From contig NC_079498.1 in assembly GCF_030052815.1 (NCBI RefSeq), positions 75,440,992 to 75,504,991 on the forward strand: a DNA stretch of 64,000 bases, given 5' to 3'. Shown piece by piece: positions 31,171 to 43,159 of the stretch; positions within the stretch are counted from its first letter, which is position 1, and the number at the start of each line of letters is the position of its first letter. The DNA is from Hevea brasiliensis (lineage: Eukaryota > Streptophyta > Magnoliopsida > Malpighiales > Euphorbiaceae). A model generated the notes under the pieces. The model was not told where the DNA came from, did not search any database, and worked only from the letters and a program-made list of their open reading frames with translations. A program made the translations under genes and the position numbers.

Positions 31171-33836
31171 TTGTAACACCCTCACTGTAGCAATTACGTA
31201 CATTCTACTGTTCCAGCGACCGGTGTCGGTCTGGACAGCTAGAACTTCTGGAAAAATAATTAGACTAGAGTGAGGAGTCATAAATAACTCAAATATTAAT
31301 AAGAAAAATTTAGGAAAAATTTTAGAAATAAAATACAACCAACTTAAATGAGCCGGTGCCCTAGCGATGGGTAACCCAGTGGGAAGTTGCGGTTCTCGCA
31401 TCTAGGAGCCCTAGACTCGGGAGAAAATTCATAAAATAATTTTTGGGACTCCATAGAAGAGTCATTGAGGGTTCTATGGCATTAGAATGCCAAGAAAAGG
31501 TTTAGCAAAATTTTTCAATCGATATAGACAATTTTAGTCTGTTAAGCCAAACGGAGGGCATTTTGGTCATTTCGCCTTCAGAGGCGCTTTTTGGCCGACT
31601 TGTCCAGTTAAGTAAATATTTATTATGACACAAAATGTGAATAAATATTGCTAAAAATTAAATTGAAAATGAGTAGCAAAGAAAAGAAAAGAAAATGAAT
31701 TAAAATTGCAAATTTGACCTCATGCTTATGTCACTAAGCACTCTCACCCAATCACATTGTGACACATGTCTATAAACCATTTAAAATGAGTAAAATGGAC
31801 AGAAAAATTGAAGAAACAATCTGCTTCTTCTTCCTTCTTCCAGCGTCACTCACTTCCCACACCCTTCCACCATTAAAAACTCCACCCAAGCTTCCAAATC
31901 TCTACCAAACCACCTCAAAAACTTGTCCTCCCTTCACTAAAAATTTCCCTTACCACTAGAGCAAGACTTGGGCAGCAATTAGAAGAAGAGAAAGTGGAAG
32001 AAAGTGAGGTGTGAACAAGCTTACAAAATCACCAAAGAGGTTAGTGCCATATTCTTTGCTTTTACATCTTTCTAATCATGAATTTGAGCTAAGTTAAGTT
32101 GAAAATTTGATAAACATTGAATTAATGAGGCATGGTTATATTCCATGAAATTTTGGCAGCCTTGACATGAGTTAGAGTTAGGAGAATTCTTTGGTTTAAA
32201 GTGACATATTAGCTGCCCCTCTCATAAATTATATGATTAGTATAGTAAATTAGGAGTAAGATGCATGAATTGGAGGCTTGGTCAATTAGGGTTAGGGTTT
32301 TGAAATTTAATTTTAGTGGTGGATGAAAACGGAAATAAACTAAAGTTGTAATGGTCAATTAGTGACCATTTGGCTATGTTTGATTAGGAAATGAAGTGAG
32401 CAAGAATGTTGGAGTTAAGTTTAGGCATGCTGCCCTTGGTGACCTGCAGAACTAGTTGTGAGTCTAGCAGGTTTAGGCAGCTATAAATGGAGATGTATAG
32501 GTTCAATTGGTGCAAGGACAATTGGAAAAGAAACTAAACACATAATGGCACAACTTTGGTGAAGAAATCATGCCCAGAAAACCAAACCAAGTTGACCAAA
32601 AGTTTGCCCTAATCCGGGTGACCTGCAATCTGCCTGGGCAAAATGACTAAATGAACAGTATATGGTCATTTGGCCATAACTCAATGTAGAAAGGTCCAAT
32701 TGACCTGAAATTTTACCAGCAACAAGCTGAGATATAGACCAACAACTTTCATGAAAAAATATGACCCAAATTATGATCATAACCTAGTCAAATTATCATC
32801 CAAACTTAGGTTACTAAATCTGGCAGAACCAAATTGCTCAGAAAATCTAGTTACAGGTCACTCCAACCAGTTAAGGTAAAATGACCATAACTTGAGCTAC
32901 AAAACTCCAACTGGAGTGATTCAAAAAGGGAATTAAAGAAGACACAATAAGGAGCAACTTTAATGAAGAAAGGTTAGCCCAGTTTCCACTCTAAAAACTG
33001 AAAATTTAGAAATGCATCTAGGAGACTTTAAATTGCAATTGGCAATTAATACTAGCAAATGCAAAACTCAAAATGTGGGATCTTGTTGTAATTAGAATTA
33101 ACATATCCATTAAGTATGAAAAAGTCAACATTTTGGTTGACTAGTAAGGTAAATAGTAATCAAAATGATTAGCAAACTAAGATAAAGACTTAGAACCAAT
33201 TCTAAGCTTAAATGCTTAGAATTGTATGACAAATGTGGACTATACATCTTAGTCAAAATTGTTAAAAAGAAATTAAGGCCATAAATTTGAAATCCATGAA
33301 ATGTTCATGGATTACTTGAAACATGAAAAATAAGTTACCTAATTAATGTGAATAGATAGTTAAGGCTTATATGCCCATTACAAATGGAATTCATAAAATA
33401 TTAGTAACTCAACTTGAAATATAAAATTTGTAATTACATAAGTAGATTCTTGAATGTATAAATGAGAAAGGAAAAATGTTTTGAATACAATGGTACATGT
33501 GAACCATTGTTTAGAATTGTGATCAATATGAATAACATAATGAATGAATAAATGAACTATATTAATGTATGAATGAGACATTAGTTCTCATTATTGTAGA
33601 AAGGAGAAGTATTTTGAGTACAATGGTATAAAAGGATAATTAATGTAAATTGTGATCATATAAATGATTAAATGAATGTATGAATTATAATTTAAATTTA
33701 TCATGAAATAATGAAGTCATAAAACACAATATATTAATATTTAATGATATTATGTGCCCTTGTATTGCCTAGACACGTGTGTCAGATTGGATAGATTGGC
33801 ATGCCAATAGGGTATTGTTTTAGCAGTACTGCGAAA

Positions 33837-33962
33837 GGCTTTATGCCTATATTCATGGCTTTGTGCCTGTATTCATGGCTTTATGCCCGCATTCATGGCT
33901 TTATGCCAACATTCATGGCTTTTATGCCTGGTTATGTGTTATCATGGCTTTTTAGCCATACT
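33837..33962 (+). repeat. GGCTTTATGCC tandem array (A 3' LTR)
   Basis: Partner of 5724-5849; ends in the ATGGCTTTTTAGCCAT hairpin. Confidence 0.75.
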
Positions 33963-34546
33963 GACTGCATACGTGGTTGACGTTCTGCGTCCCATGGTAT
34001 GATGGCCCGAGACACCACGGTGTCCAGTGCCAACGACCCGTTATCCAGTTTAGTTAGCCTGTCATAGGTTACTTGAGCAGTGAAATTTATTGAAATAAGT
34101 TAAGCATATTAGTAATAAAAAAAACTATTATAAATTAAATAAATGAGTAAGATGACCTAAAATAAATTAGAATAGTTATTTATTAGAAAGAATCGAAATG
34201 AACTGGACCGATATCAAAATTTACTTATTATGAAATAATCTGACACAACCTAGAAAGTATTGAGAAAATGCTAAAAGATTAGCAAAGAAAATTATAACAT
34301 ACATAAATATTGCAAATGTGACTTACATAATAATATAAGCATAAATTTATTATTTTTAGATCATTTTTCTATGTACATTATTACTGTACATTGGCGAAAT
34401 AAACACTTTCAAAGAAGACTAAATTAGCATAAAACATATTAAATTTTAGAAACCGCATGTGAAGTATAAATAAATCTTAATTATTTAAATTATGTTTTAT
34501 TTCTATTTTTATTTGTATATTATTTCCTTGTTATATTATTGCACCA

Positions 34547-34564
34547 CTAAGCAGCAATGCTTAG
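34547..34564 (+). promoter_or_regulatory. Conserved LTR hairpin (A 3' LTR)
   Basis: CTAAGCA-GCAA-TGCTTAG, perfect 7-bp stem. Confidence 0.65.
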
Positions 34565-35118
34565 CACGATGGAATTATTTCCTCGCGCAGGTACTGAAGG
34601 TAAAGCCCAGATAAAAATATTAAATAGAGATTTTGGAGTTCTGATCTGCAGAAGTGTCTGAAGTATTCAAGGTTATCACCTCTTCAGCAATGCATGTAGA
34701 TAGGGCCCATATAGATTTTATTTTATATTTTATATAAAATGCTTAGATATTGTGTTGTAATATAAATTATGAACAGGTAATTAATAGGAATGCGATGTAA
34801 ATTAATTAATTAGCTTTTTCATATGTAATTAATTTATATATCATGTAAATTATGAAATTTTGTAATTATTTTGTAAATTATGTAAATTAAGGAAATTTGA
34901 AAATTTTGCTTATGTAATTTGAGAATGTTTACATATGAATTGAGTATGCATGGAAATGTATGGAAATGATTATGAAATTGAAATGTATGGATGAGATTTG
35001 AAATATGAGAAAATTATAAGAATGATTGATGAGATAATTATGATTAGAATGGATAAGATTTTATTTTGGAAATATTGTTGAATTTCAAATAGGTGAATAT
35101 TGAAATACGCCAAACGAT

Positions 35119-35123
35119 AATAA
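35119..35123. repeat. TSD of element B, left (aataa)
   Basis: Matches 46259-46263. The A 5' LTR has one aataa at the same place (near 29808). Confidence 0.93.
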
Positions 35124-36171
35124 TGTAACACCCTCCCGGTAGCAACTCCGTACATTCTACTGTTCCGGTGACTGGTGTCGGTCCGGACAGCTAGAACGTC
35201 CGAAAAAATATTTAAACTAAAGTCAGGAATCATAATTAACTCAAATATTAATAAGAAAAATTTAGTAAAAATTTTAGAAATAAAATACAACCAAGTTAAA
35301 TGAGCCGGTGCCCAAGCGATGGGCAACCCAGAGGGAAGTTACGGTTCTCGCAACTAGGAGCCCTAGACCCGGGAAAAAATTCATAAAATAATTTTTGGGA
35401 CTCCAAAGAAGGGTCATTGAGGTTCCTATGGCATTAGAATGCCAAGAAAATATTTAGAAAAATTTTTCAATCGGTACAGACAATTTTGACCCGTTAAGCC
35501 AAACGGAGGGCATTTTGGTCATTTCGCCTTCAGAGACGATTTTTGGCCGACTTGTCCAGTTGAGTAAATAATTATTATGACATAAAATGTGAATAAGTAT
35601 TGCTAAAAATTAAATTGAAAATAAGTAGAGAAGTAAAGAATAGAAAATGAGAAAAAAAAGGCTCATTTATGACATCATTATGATGTCATTTGAAGTTTCC
35701 ACCAATCACATGTAAACAACCATTTAATTAACTAATAAAAGAGACAAAAAAAGACCAAAGAAATTAAAAAAAGCAAACAGCCATCTCCTTCCCCATTCCA
35801 GCCGCACCATAGCCAAGGAAAAACCCTCCATTTTTCTTCTTCATTCAAGCTTGCAAACCTCTCAAACCTCACCCCAAAACCCTACGTCACCTTCACTAAA
35901 ACTTATCTACGCACCCTAAGTAAGCTTTAGGCAGCCACAAAGAGGAGAAATTTTAGAGTTTTCACAAGTTCAATAAGTTGAGCAAAGAGGTTAGTGCTTA
36001 CTTGTGCAAATATTTCTTTATTTCCATGTTAGGGACTTGAATTAGTATGAAATTGTAAATTAAATGGACTAAAACTCATGTGTATGTATATCATGAATTT
36101 CGGCAGCCCTAAGGAAGGAATGAATTTGATTGTTTTAATGGACTTAGAATGAATTAGAGATTATGTTTAAA

Positions 36172-36174
<3 letters not shown>

Positions 36175-36228
<54 letters not shown>
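36175..36228 (+). repeat. (TA)n microsatellite, B 5' LTR
   Basis: About 27 TA units; the 3' LTR has about 34. Confidence 0.95.
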
Positions 36229-36231
<3 letters not shown>

Positions 36232-37630
36232 AATGAAAGAGTTAACTAAGGTGTGTGGTGTGAACCTTGAATTTGAGCTAGGGTTTGGGAGTGAAATTTA
36301 GATTTGGCTTATGAAGTGGTAAGTGAACATTATAATGGTCAATTAGTGACCATTTGAGGTAATTTGACCATAATTTGAAGAGATTTAGAGTAATACAAAC
36401 TGAATTGGTGGACTGCCTAATGAGTGCAGCAGGGAGGCTGGGAGTCCAGCGTGTTTGGACTGCCATATCTTTGGCTGTGTAGGTTCAATTGGTGTTTGGC
36501 AAAATGGACATGAAACTAGACATATAATGGCACAATTTTGCTGAAGAAATCATTCCCAAAAGACCAAAGCAAGTGGACCAAAAGTTGGCCCCAATCCTGA
36601 TACCCTGCAAGCAGATTCTGCAAAATGACCAAATGAACAGTAACTCACTGTAAAATGGTCATAACTCACTGTAAAATGGTCCATTTGACCTGAAATTTTT
36701 ACAGCAACAAGATAAGATATAGAAAAACAACTTTCATGAAGAAACCTACCCCAAATTATGACCTGAACCCGTCCAACAAGGCACTCACAGTCACTGTTCA
36801 TTGTACTGTAGATTTGGTAAATTCTGCAGTTTTCTAATCCGGCTAGCTGTGGTTTTTGAACCATATCTGGAGCTAAAAAACTCCAAATGGAGTGATTCAA
36901 AAAACGAAATTCAACTAGACAAAATAAGGAACAACTTTCATGTTTACCATTTCCTCAAATTTCCAATGTAACAGTCCCTATTGGAACAGTAAATTTATGG
37001 TACAAAAACTGAAAATTCTGCCCCTTAGTGCTAAGTTTGGAAATGGATTTGGTGATTAATTCCAACAAGTTTTAAATGCAAAATGTGGTACATTGGGAGT
37101 GTTAAAACCAATACACCTATTTTCTATCCAAAAGTCAACATTTTTGTTGACTAATGAAGTGAATAGTAACACCAAAACTTGAAATTCACAAATTGAAGAA
37201 TTTTAAAGTATCAAATGCTCTAGTATACCTAACAAGATTGGTTTGGATAGTTTGGCATGCCAATAGGGTTCAGTTAGCAGTACTGCACATGGCATTATGC
37301 CATTCTGTGATTTTATGGCTTTTAGCCATTTTGATATTGTGTTGAGACTTGGCCTCGTGCCTAATATTATTCTGACTTGTTAGCTATTACATTTGCACAG
37401 GAGATACATATGTGACCGATGGTGTGACGGCCCGAGGTACTTGATACCCAGTGCCAGTTTACCCGTTTATCCAGTCCAATCATCCAGTATAGGTTACTTG
37501 GGCAACCAAATGAATGAAAATGGACAAAGTTAAAGAAATAAATGAATATAACAAATACAAAACAAATAAGACATATACATTCAATACATATTTATTTTCT
37601 GTTATTTTCTTTTATTTTATTATTGCACCA

Positions 37631-37648
37631 CTAAGCATCATTGCTTAG
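37631..37648 (+). promoter_or_regulatory. Conserved LTR hairpin (B 5' LTR)
   Basis: CTAAGCA-TCAT-TGCTTAG; stem same as A, loop different. Confidence 0.65.
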
Positions 37649-38273
37649 CGCGTTGCTTTTGCCACGCGTAGGTTCTAGAGATACTGATCGTGAGCCCAGT
37701 AGACCGCAGACTGGGTGAGTCCATCCTGCAGCTCTACATAGTGTTCGTGTCACCTCACCCTCCACAGTGCATTGGTAGGGCACTAGGTTTCATTTTGGTA
37801 TTTTGTAACTAATTTTTTTTTTTATTTTCTCATATGTATTTGGATTTATGTAATGTATTTTGATGTTCATGTAAATAATGAAAATTGTGTTGGTGAATGG
37901 AAAATGTGAATATCTATCTGTGAATTGTACTTGATTATCACATTAGATGAATGATTGAGAAATGAAATTGAAAATGTTGAGATTTTGATATTGGAGTTTG
38001 AGAGTGATGAGATACGAATATTGGAAGTGTTTTTCATAAGTTCCGAAGAACTGTTTTCTCCATTTTTAGCCGGTACTCTGCCGGATTTTCTTTAAAATTT
38101 TCGAAACCTCAAATAAATAATAATTTCGATAAATGGCTTAAATAAATTATATTTCATAAACTATATTCAAAACTATGACAAAAATTGATTAAGGTAAAAT
38201 AGAGTGTGCCGATACACTGTGTGACATTGCTTACTCGGATATTCAGTACACGGGTAAGGGGTGTCACATTTAG

Positions 38274-38287
38274 TGGTATCAGAGCAC
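38274..38287 (+). other. Element B primer binding site (initiator tRNA-Met)
   Basis: TGGTATCAGAGCAC, five bases after the LTR. Confidence 0.93.
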
Positions 38288-38395
38288 GGTTTCTTTTTTT
38301 CTGGGCCTAGATTGAGTCCATACCATGCATTGCATTTGTAAGAGTCGAGGTGACACTAATGCAGATCTGTTTGTCTTTCTTATTTTGAATAGGAT

Positions 38396-39590
38396 ATGGA
38401 CCCTACATCATAGAGAGCAGTTGAGGAGGAAGTGGAGAGTCATGCTCGACCTGCAGCAGCTGAGACTGGGGGTATGGGAGAACCTGCTCCGCCAGCTCAA
38501 GCAGAGCCTGCACAGCCTCCACAGGCCATGTTTCATCAAATGGCTGAATTCTTTAAACAAATGGCTGGGGTAATGCCACCACCACCACCACCACCTCCAC
38601 AACCGAAATCACACCTGGAAAGATTGAGAAAATTTGGAGCAGTGGACTTCTTTAGCAAGAGAGAAGATGATTCTGTTGCAGCCGAAAATTGGTTGAACAG
38701 AACAGGCAGAGTTCTAAAATAACTCCACTGCACTCCAGAGTAAAACTTGGAAGCTGCTGTATCTCTGCTGCAAGACGACGCATATGAATGGTGAGATACT
38801 GTGTCCAGTGAAGTACAGCCAGAAATAGTAACTTGGGACTTCTTCCTCTCCGAATTTAAGAAGAAATATGTGGGTAGTGTATACCTGGAAGAGAGAAGAA
38901 GAGAGTTCATTAACCTGAGGCAGAGGCAGCTGTCAGTGGCCGTGTATGAGAAGGAATTCGTTAGATTGAGCCGCTATGGAAGGGAGATAGTCCCTAATGA
39001 AGTTGAAAGGTGCAAGAGATTTGAAGAGGGACTAAATGACAACATAAAGATCATGATCACTGCCTTGGGAATCACAGACATTACCAAGCTAGTGGAAGCT
39101 GCAATAAAGGTTGAAAAGGTTAGAATCAGTGAGCAGACTAGAAGGGAAAGACAACAGAAGAGGGGCCCAGGTCAGTCTAGTTCATCTCCTGCATTTGGGA
39201 AGAAGTTCAAGGGTCCACCTGCACAGAGTTCAGGTCAACCACAAGGTCAGGGTCAGTCTCAGGGGCCAAGGCCACAATTTACCCCTAGGAGAGGTCAGTC
39301 CACACCATCAGTGGGCAGCTCTCCAGGGATGGGGTTTAGGGGACCAGCCCCAGCAACTTCTGCATGTCCACATTGCCTGAAGTGGCATAAGGGAGAGTGT
39401 TGGAGAGTGACTGGTGCCTGCTTAAGGTGTGGGTCAACAGAGCATCAATTGAAGAACTGTCCACGCAGAACTACTACAGCTGCTCCAACACAAGCGAGCA
39501 GACACGCTCTGCACCACAAAGGGGTAGGAAATCGCAAATCGACCGCAGTGGGACCATCACGAGGCTCGCATTTGAGCGGCAGAGAGGCGG
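38396..39590 (+). pseudogene. Element B gag
   Basis: ATG 38396 aligned with the gag start of A. TAG at 38411-38413 (expected CAG), then a Pro-rich linker and KFGAVDFFSKREDD. TAA after GRVLK, TAA after CTPE and TGA in DAYEW*DTV interrupt it. It is open from 38801 with the Retrotrans_gag blocks TWDFFLSEFKKKYVG, RRREFINLRQRQLSVAVYEK and ERCKRFEEGLNDNIK. Gln-rich basic region, then CPHCLKWHKGEC and the zinc knuckle CLRCGSTEHQLKNC. Gag packages the element's RNA. Confidence 0.88.
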
Positions 39591-40160
39591 ATAACAGACC
39601 ACCTGCCAGAGCCTATGCCATTAGAGCCCAGGAGGAGCAAGATGCCCCGGATGTCATCAGGGGTACGTTCTCCCTCTACAATACATCTGTGCATGCATTG
39701 GTCGATCCAGGATCCACTCATTCATACATCTGTATCAACTTACCCGTAGAAAGGGGGATACTAGTAGGGGAGAGTGACCAAGACATTCTGGTCACTAATC
39801 CATTGGGCCACAGTGTGGTAGTGAACAAAGTGTACAAGGGTTGCCCGTTAAGGATTCAGGGGTATGAATTCTTGGCAGACCTGATTGAATTGCACTTCCA
39901 CGAGTTTGACGTGATTTTGGGAATGGACTAGTTGTCACGTCATCAGGCAATAGTTGATTGCAAATTGAAGAGAATTTCTTTGAAAACTTCTGAAGGTAAT
40001 GAGATCACTGTTGTGAGGGAAAGGACAGATTTCTTGTCCAATGTCATCTCAGCCACAGTTGCAAGAAGAATGATGAGAAAAGGCTGTGAAGCCTACCTAG
40101 CACATGTGGTGGATACTAGGCAGGCTAAGCCAAACCTGAGTGATATATCCACAGTAAGAG
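39591..40160 (+). pseudogene. Element B protease
   Basis: In frame with gag: EEQDAPDVIRGTF, active-site loop ALVDPGSTHSY (Asp intact; DPGS form usual in this branch), VTNPLGHSVVVN and FDVILGMD. TAG at 39929-39931 replaces the Trp codon of GMDWL. The frame reopens to TVRDFPEVFPEELPG at the RT boundary. Confidence 0.85.
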
Positions 40161-41090
40161 ACTTCCCAGAGGTATTTCCTGAAGAATTGCCCGGTTTACC
40201 ACCAGAAAGGGAAGTTGAATTTGCTATTGAGACACTGCCAGGTACAGCACCCATTTCCATTGCTCCTTATAGGATGGCACCCACTGAATTGAGGGAGTTG
40301 AAAACTCAGTTGCAAGAGTTGCTTGATAAGGGGTTCATATGCCCCAGTGTGTCACCATGGGGAGCTCCGGTCTTGTTGTGAAAAAGAAGGATGGGACTTT
40401 GAGGCTATGCATTGATTCTGGCGATTGAATAAAGTGACAGTGAAGAATAAATATCCGTTGCCTAGAATTGATGATCTGTTTGATCAGTTGAAGGGAGCAG
40501 GAGTATTTTCTAAGATTGATCTCAGATCAGGGTATCATCAGTTGAGGGTGAAGGATGCAGATGTGCCAAAGACTACATTCAGGACCCGATATGGGCATTA
40601 TGAGTTTCTGGTGATGCCCTTTGGCCTAACAAATGCACCAGTGGCATTTATGGACCTTATGAACTGTATCTTCCCATCCACACTTAGATCGGTTCGTAGT
40701 GGTCTTTATTGATGATATTTTGGTGTATTCCAAGACCAGGGAAGAACATGATGAGCATTTGAGGATTGTTCTGCAAACCCTGAGAGAAAAGAAGCTGTAT
40801 GCTAAGTTGTCCAAGTGTGACTTCTGGTTGAATGAGATTGCATTCCTTGGACACATAGTGTCAGCTGATGGGATTAGAGTGGATCCCAAGAAAATAGAAG
40901 CAGTAATGGAATGGAAGCCTCCCAGGAATACAACTGAGGTCAGAAGTTTCTTGGGGCTAGCTGGGTATTATAGGAGATTTGTGAAGGGATTTTCCTTAAT
41001 AGCTGCTCCAATGACCAAGTTATTACACAAGAATGTCAGATTTGACTGGAATGACAAGTGTCAGACCAGTTTTGAGAAGTTGAAGGCTAT
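40161..41090 (+). pseudogene. Element B reverse transcriptase
   Basis: Motifs are [71 protein letters not shown], catalytic FIDDILVYS (about 40703) and [17 protein letters not shown]. Frameshifts at about 40378 (one base missing before the Lys run), 40415-40425 and 40680 disrupt an otherwise well-kept domain. The equivalent region is deleted in H. Confidence 0.9.
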
Positions 41091-41560
41091 GTTGACAGAG
41101 GCACCAGTGTTAACACAGCCAGTGTCAGGAAAGGACTTTGTGGTCTACAGTGATGCCTCTCATAATGGGTTAGGGTGTGTATTGATGCAAGAGGGAAAGG
41201 TGGTCGCTTATGCTTCCAGACAGCTAAGGCCACATGAACAGAATTACCCTACCCATGATCTAGAGCTTACAGCAATTATCTTCGCACTGAAGATATGGAG
41301 GCATTACTTGTATGGTGAAAAGTGCTACATTTACACGGACCACAAAAGCCTGAAATACTTGCCAACCCAGAAGGAGCTCAACCTTAGACAGAGATGATGG
41401 ATTGAGTTCCTGAAGGATTATGATTGTGTAATTGACTACCATCCTGGGAAGGCAAATGTAGTTGCTGATGCTTTGAGCAGAAAATCCATCACAGCTTTGA
41501 GATCATTGAATGCCCGTCTATCTTTGGTTCGAGATGGAGCTATTTTGGCTGAGTTGTAAG
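41091..41560 (+). pseudogene. Element B RNase H
   Basis: [17 protein letters not shown] (catalytic Asp intact), [37 protein letters not shown] and [17 protein letters not shown] at 41395-41397 (CGA in H) and TAA at 41557-41559 (CAA in H) interrupt it. Confidence 0.88.
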
Positions 41561-42880
41561 TGAGGCCAAACACATTCTACAGATTTTAGATGGGCGAGAA
41601 AGTAGATGAGAAGCTAATGGCTATTATGAGCAAAATCTACGAGGAAAAGCAACTGACTATGAGGTGAAAGCAGATGGGTGTCTCTACTACAAAGGAAGAG
41701 TATGTGTACCAGATAATGGGGAATTGAAAGCCAGTATTCTGAAAGAGGCACATACCAGTGTTTATGCTATGCACCCAAGAAGTACAAAGATGTATCATGA
41801 TCTAAAACTTCAGTATTGGTGGCCTGGTATGAAGAAAGACATAGCTGACTATGTGACTAAATGTTTGACATGTCAGCAAGTCAAGGCAGAACATCAAGTT
41901 CCATTAGGTTTGCTACAGCCTATACGCATACCTGAATGGAAATGGGATCGGGTCACCATGGATTTTGTAAGTGGTCTACCTCTCACCCAGAAGAAACATG
42001 ATGCAGTATGGGTGATAGTTGATAGATTGACAAAGTCAGCACACTTTCTCGCGATTAGGGTGACTACTCACTGGAGAAGTTAGCAGAATTGTATATCAGT
42101 GAGATAGTTAGACTGCATGGAATTCCACTTTCCATCATATCTGATCAAGACCCAAGGTTTACATCGAGATTTTGGAAGAAGTTGCATAAGTCCTTGGGTA
42201 CACAACTCCACTTCAGCACAGCATTCCATCCTCAGACGGATGGGCAATCCGAAAGAGTAATCCAGGTAAACAATTGAATCAATTGAATTAATACAACTAT
42301 TGAACTAAAATGATAACAATAACATGAAATATATGTCAGGTTCTTGAGGATATCTTTGAGGAGTTGTGTCATTGAGTTTGAGGAAGTTGGGATAGATACC
42401 TCCCAGCGCGAATTTGCATACAACAATAGCTACCAAGCTAGTATCCAAATGGCCCCGTATGAAGCACTGTATGGGAGAAAATGTAGAACCCCAGTGTGCT
42501 GGACTGAATTGGGCGAAGACAAACTAGTGGGGCCAGATCTGGTGAAACAGACTGAGGAGAAAGTGAAACTAATCAAAGCCAATCTGAAGGTTGCCTCAGA
42601 CAGGCAGAAATCTTATGCCGACCTGAAGAGAAAAGAAATAGAATATGTGGTTGGCGACAAAGTGTTCCTCAAGGTATCACCGTGGAAGAAGGTATTGAGG
42701 TTTGGAAGAAAAGGTAAGTTAAGCCCTAGGTTCATTGGCCCATATGAAGTCATTGAACGTGTGGGTCCAGTGGCCTATAGGTTAGCTTTACCACCAGAGC
42801 TGGACAAGATCCATAATGTGTTCCACGTGTCCATACTCAGAAGATACCGCTCAGATCCTTCACATGTCATTTCCAGGGAA
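41561..42880 (+). pseudogene. Element B integrase
   Basis: The zinc-binding segment is at about 41745-41880 (EAHTSVYAMHP...CLTCQQVK). The DDE core has Asp in VTMDFVSGLP, Asp in ISDQDPRFTS and Glu in TDGQSERVIQ. A putative 74-bp intron lies at 42266-42339, right after that Glu block. Frameshifts occur near 41570-41660, 42055 and 42370-42400. It then reads [20 protein letters not shown] and the GPYEVIERVGPVAYRLALP segment. Confidence 0.9.
42266..42339 (+). other. Putative intron in B integrase
   Basis: ATC CAG|GTAAACAATT...ATATGTCAG|GTT CTT GAG: GT-AG ends, 74 bp, A/T-rich with stops, phase 0. It is at the same codon as the 80-bp insert in H and missing in C. Confidence 0.68.
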
Positions 42881-43159
42881 GAAATTGAAATACAGCCGGA
42901 TTTGACATATGAAGAAGAACCTCTACAGATCTTGGCTCGGGAAGTGAAAGAGTTGAGAAATAAGCAGATTCCACTGGTGAAAGTGTTTTGGAGGCACCAT
43001 AACACCGAAGAGGCAACTTGGGAAAGTGAAGAAACGATGAGGCAACAGTTCCCTCAACTGTTTGCATCAGGTAAAATTTCGAGGACGAAATTTAAATTAG
43101 AGGGGAAGAGTTGTAACACCCTCCCGGTAGTAACTCCGTACATTCTCTTTGTTTGGTGA
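42881..43159 (+). pseudogene. Element B chromodomain-like C-terminus
   Basis: YEEEPLQILAREVKELRNKQ, then LVKVFWRHHNTEEATWE and MRQQFPQLF: the divergent chromodomain of Tekay/Del-type integrases, thought to steer insertion to heterochromatin. The frame has no stop at the usual place and reads on through the PPT and 48 bp into the 3' LTR (stop 43157-43159). Confidence 0.8.
43099..43110 (+). other. Element B polypurine tract
   Basis: AGAGGGGAAGAG, one base before the 3' LTR. Confidence 0.88.

Larger units (their letters stand above)
31172..35123 (+). mobile_element. Element A 3' LTR, first part
   Basis: Near-identical to the 5' LTR. It is cut at 35123 by element B and resumes at 46264. Non-coding. 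Confidence 0.92.
35124..38268 (+). mobile_element. Element B 5' LTR
   Basis: 3145 bp, shorter than A LTRs but sharing the start, the module region (about 36330-36930), the hairpin (37631-37648) and the end. A (TA)27 run is at 36175-36228. Non-coding. Confidence 0.95.
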
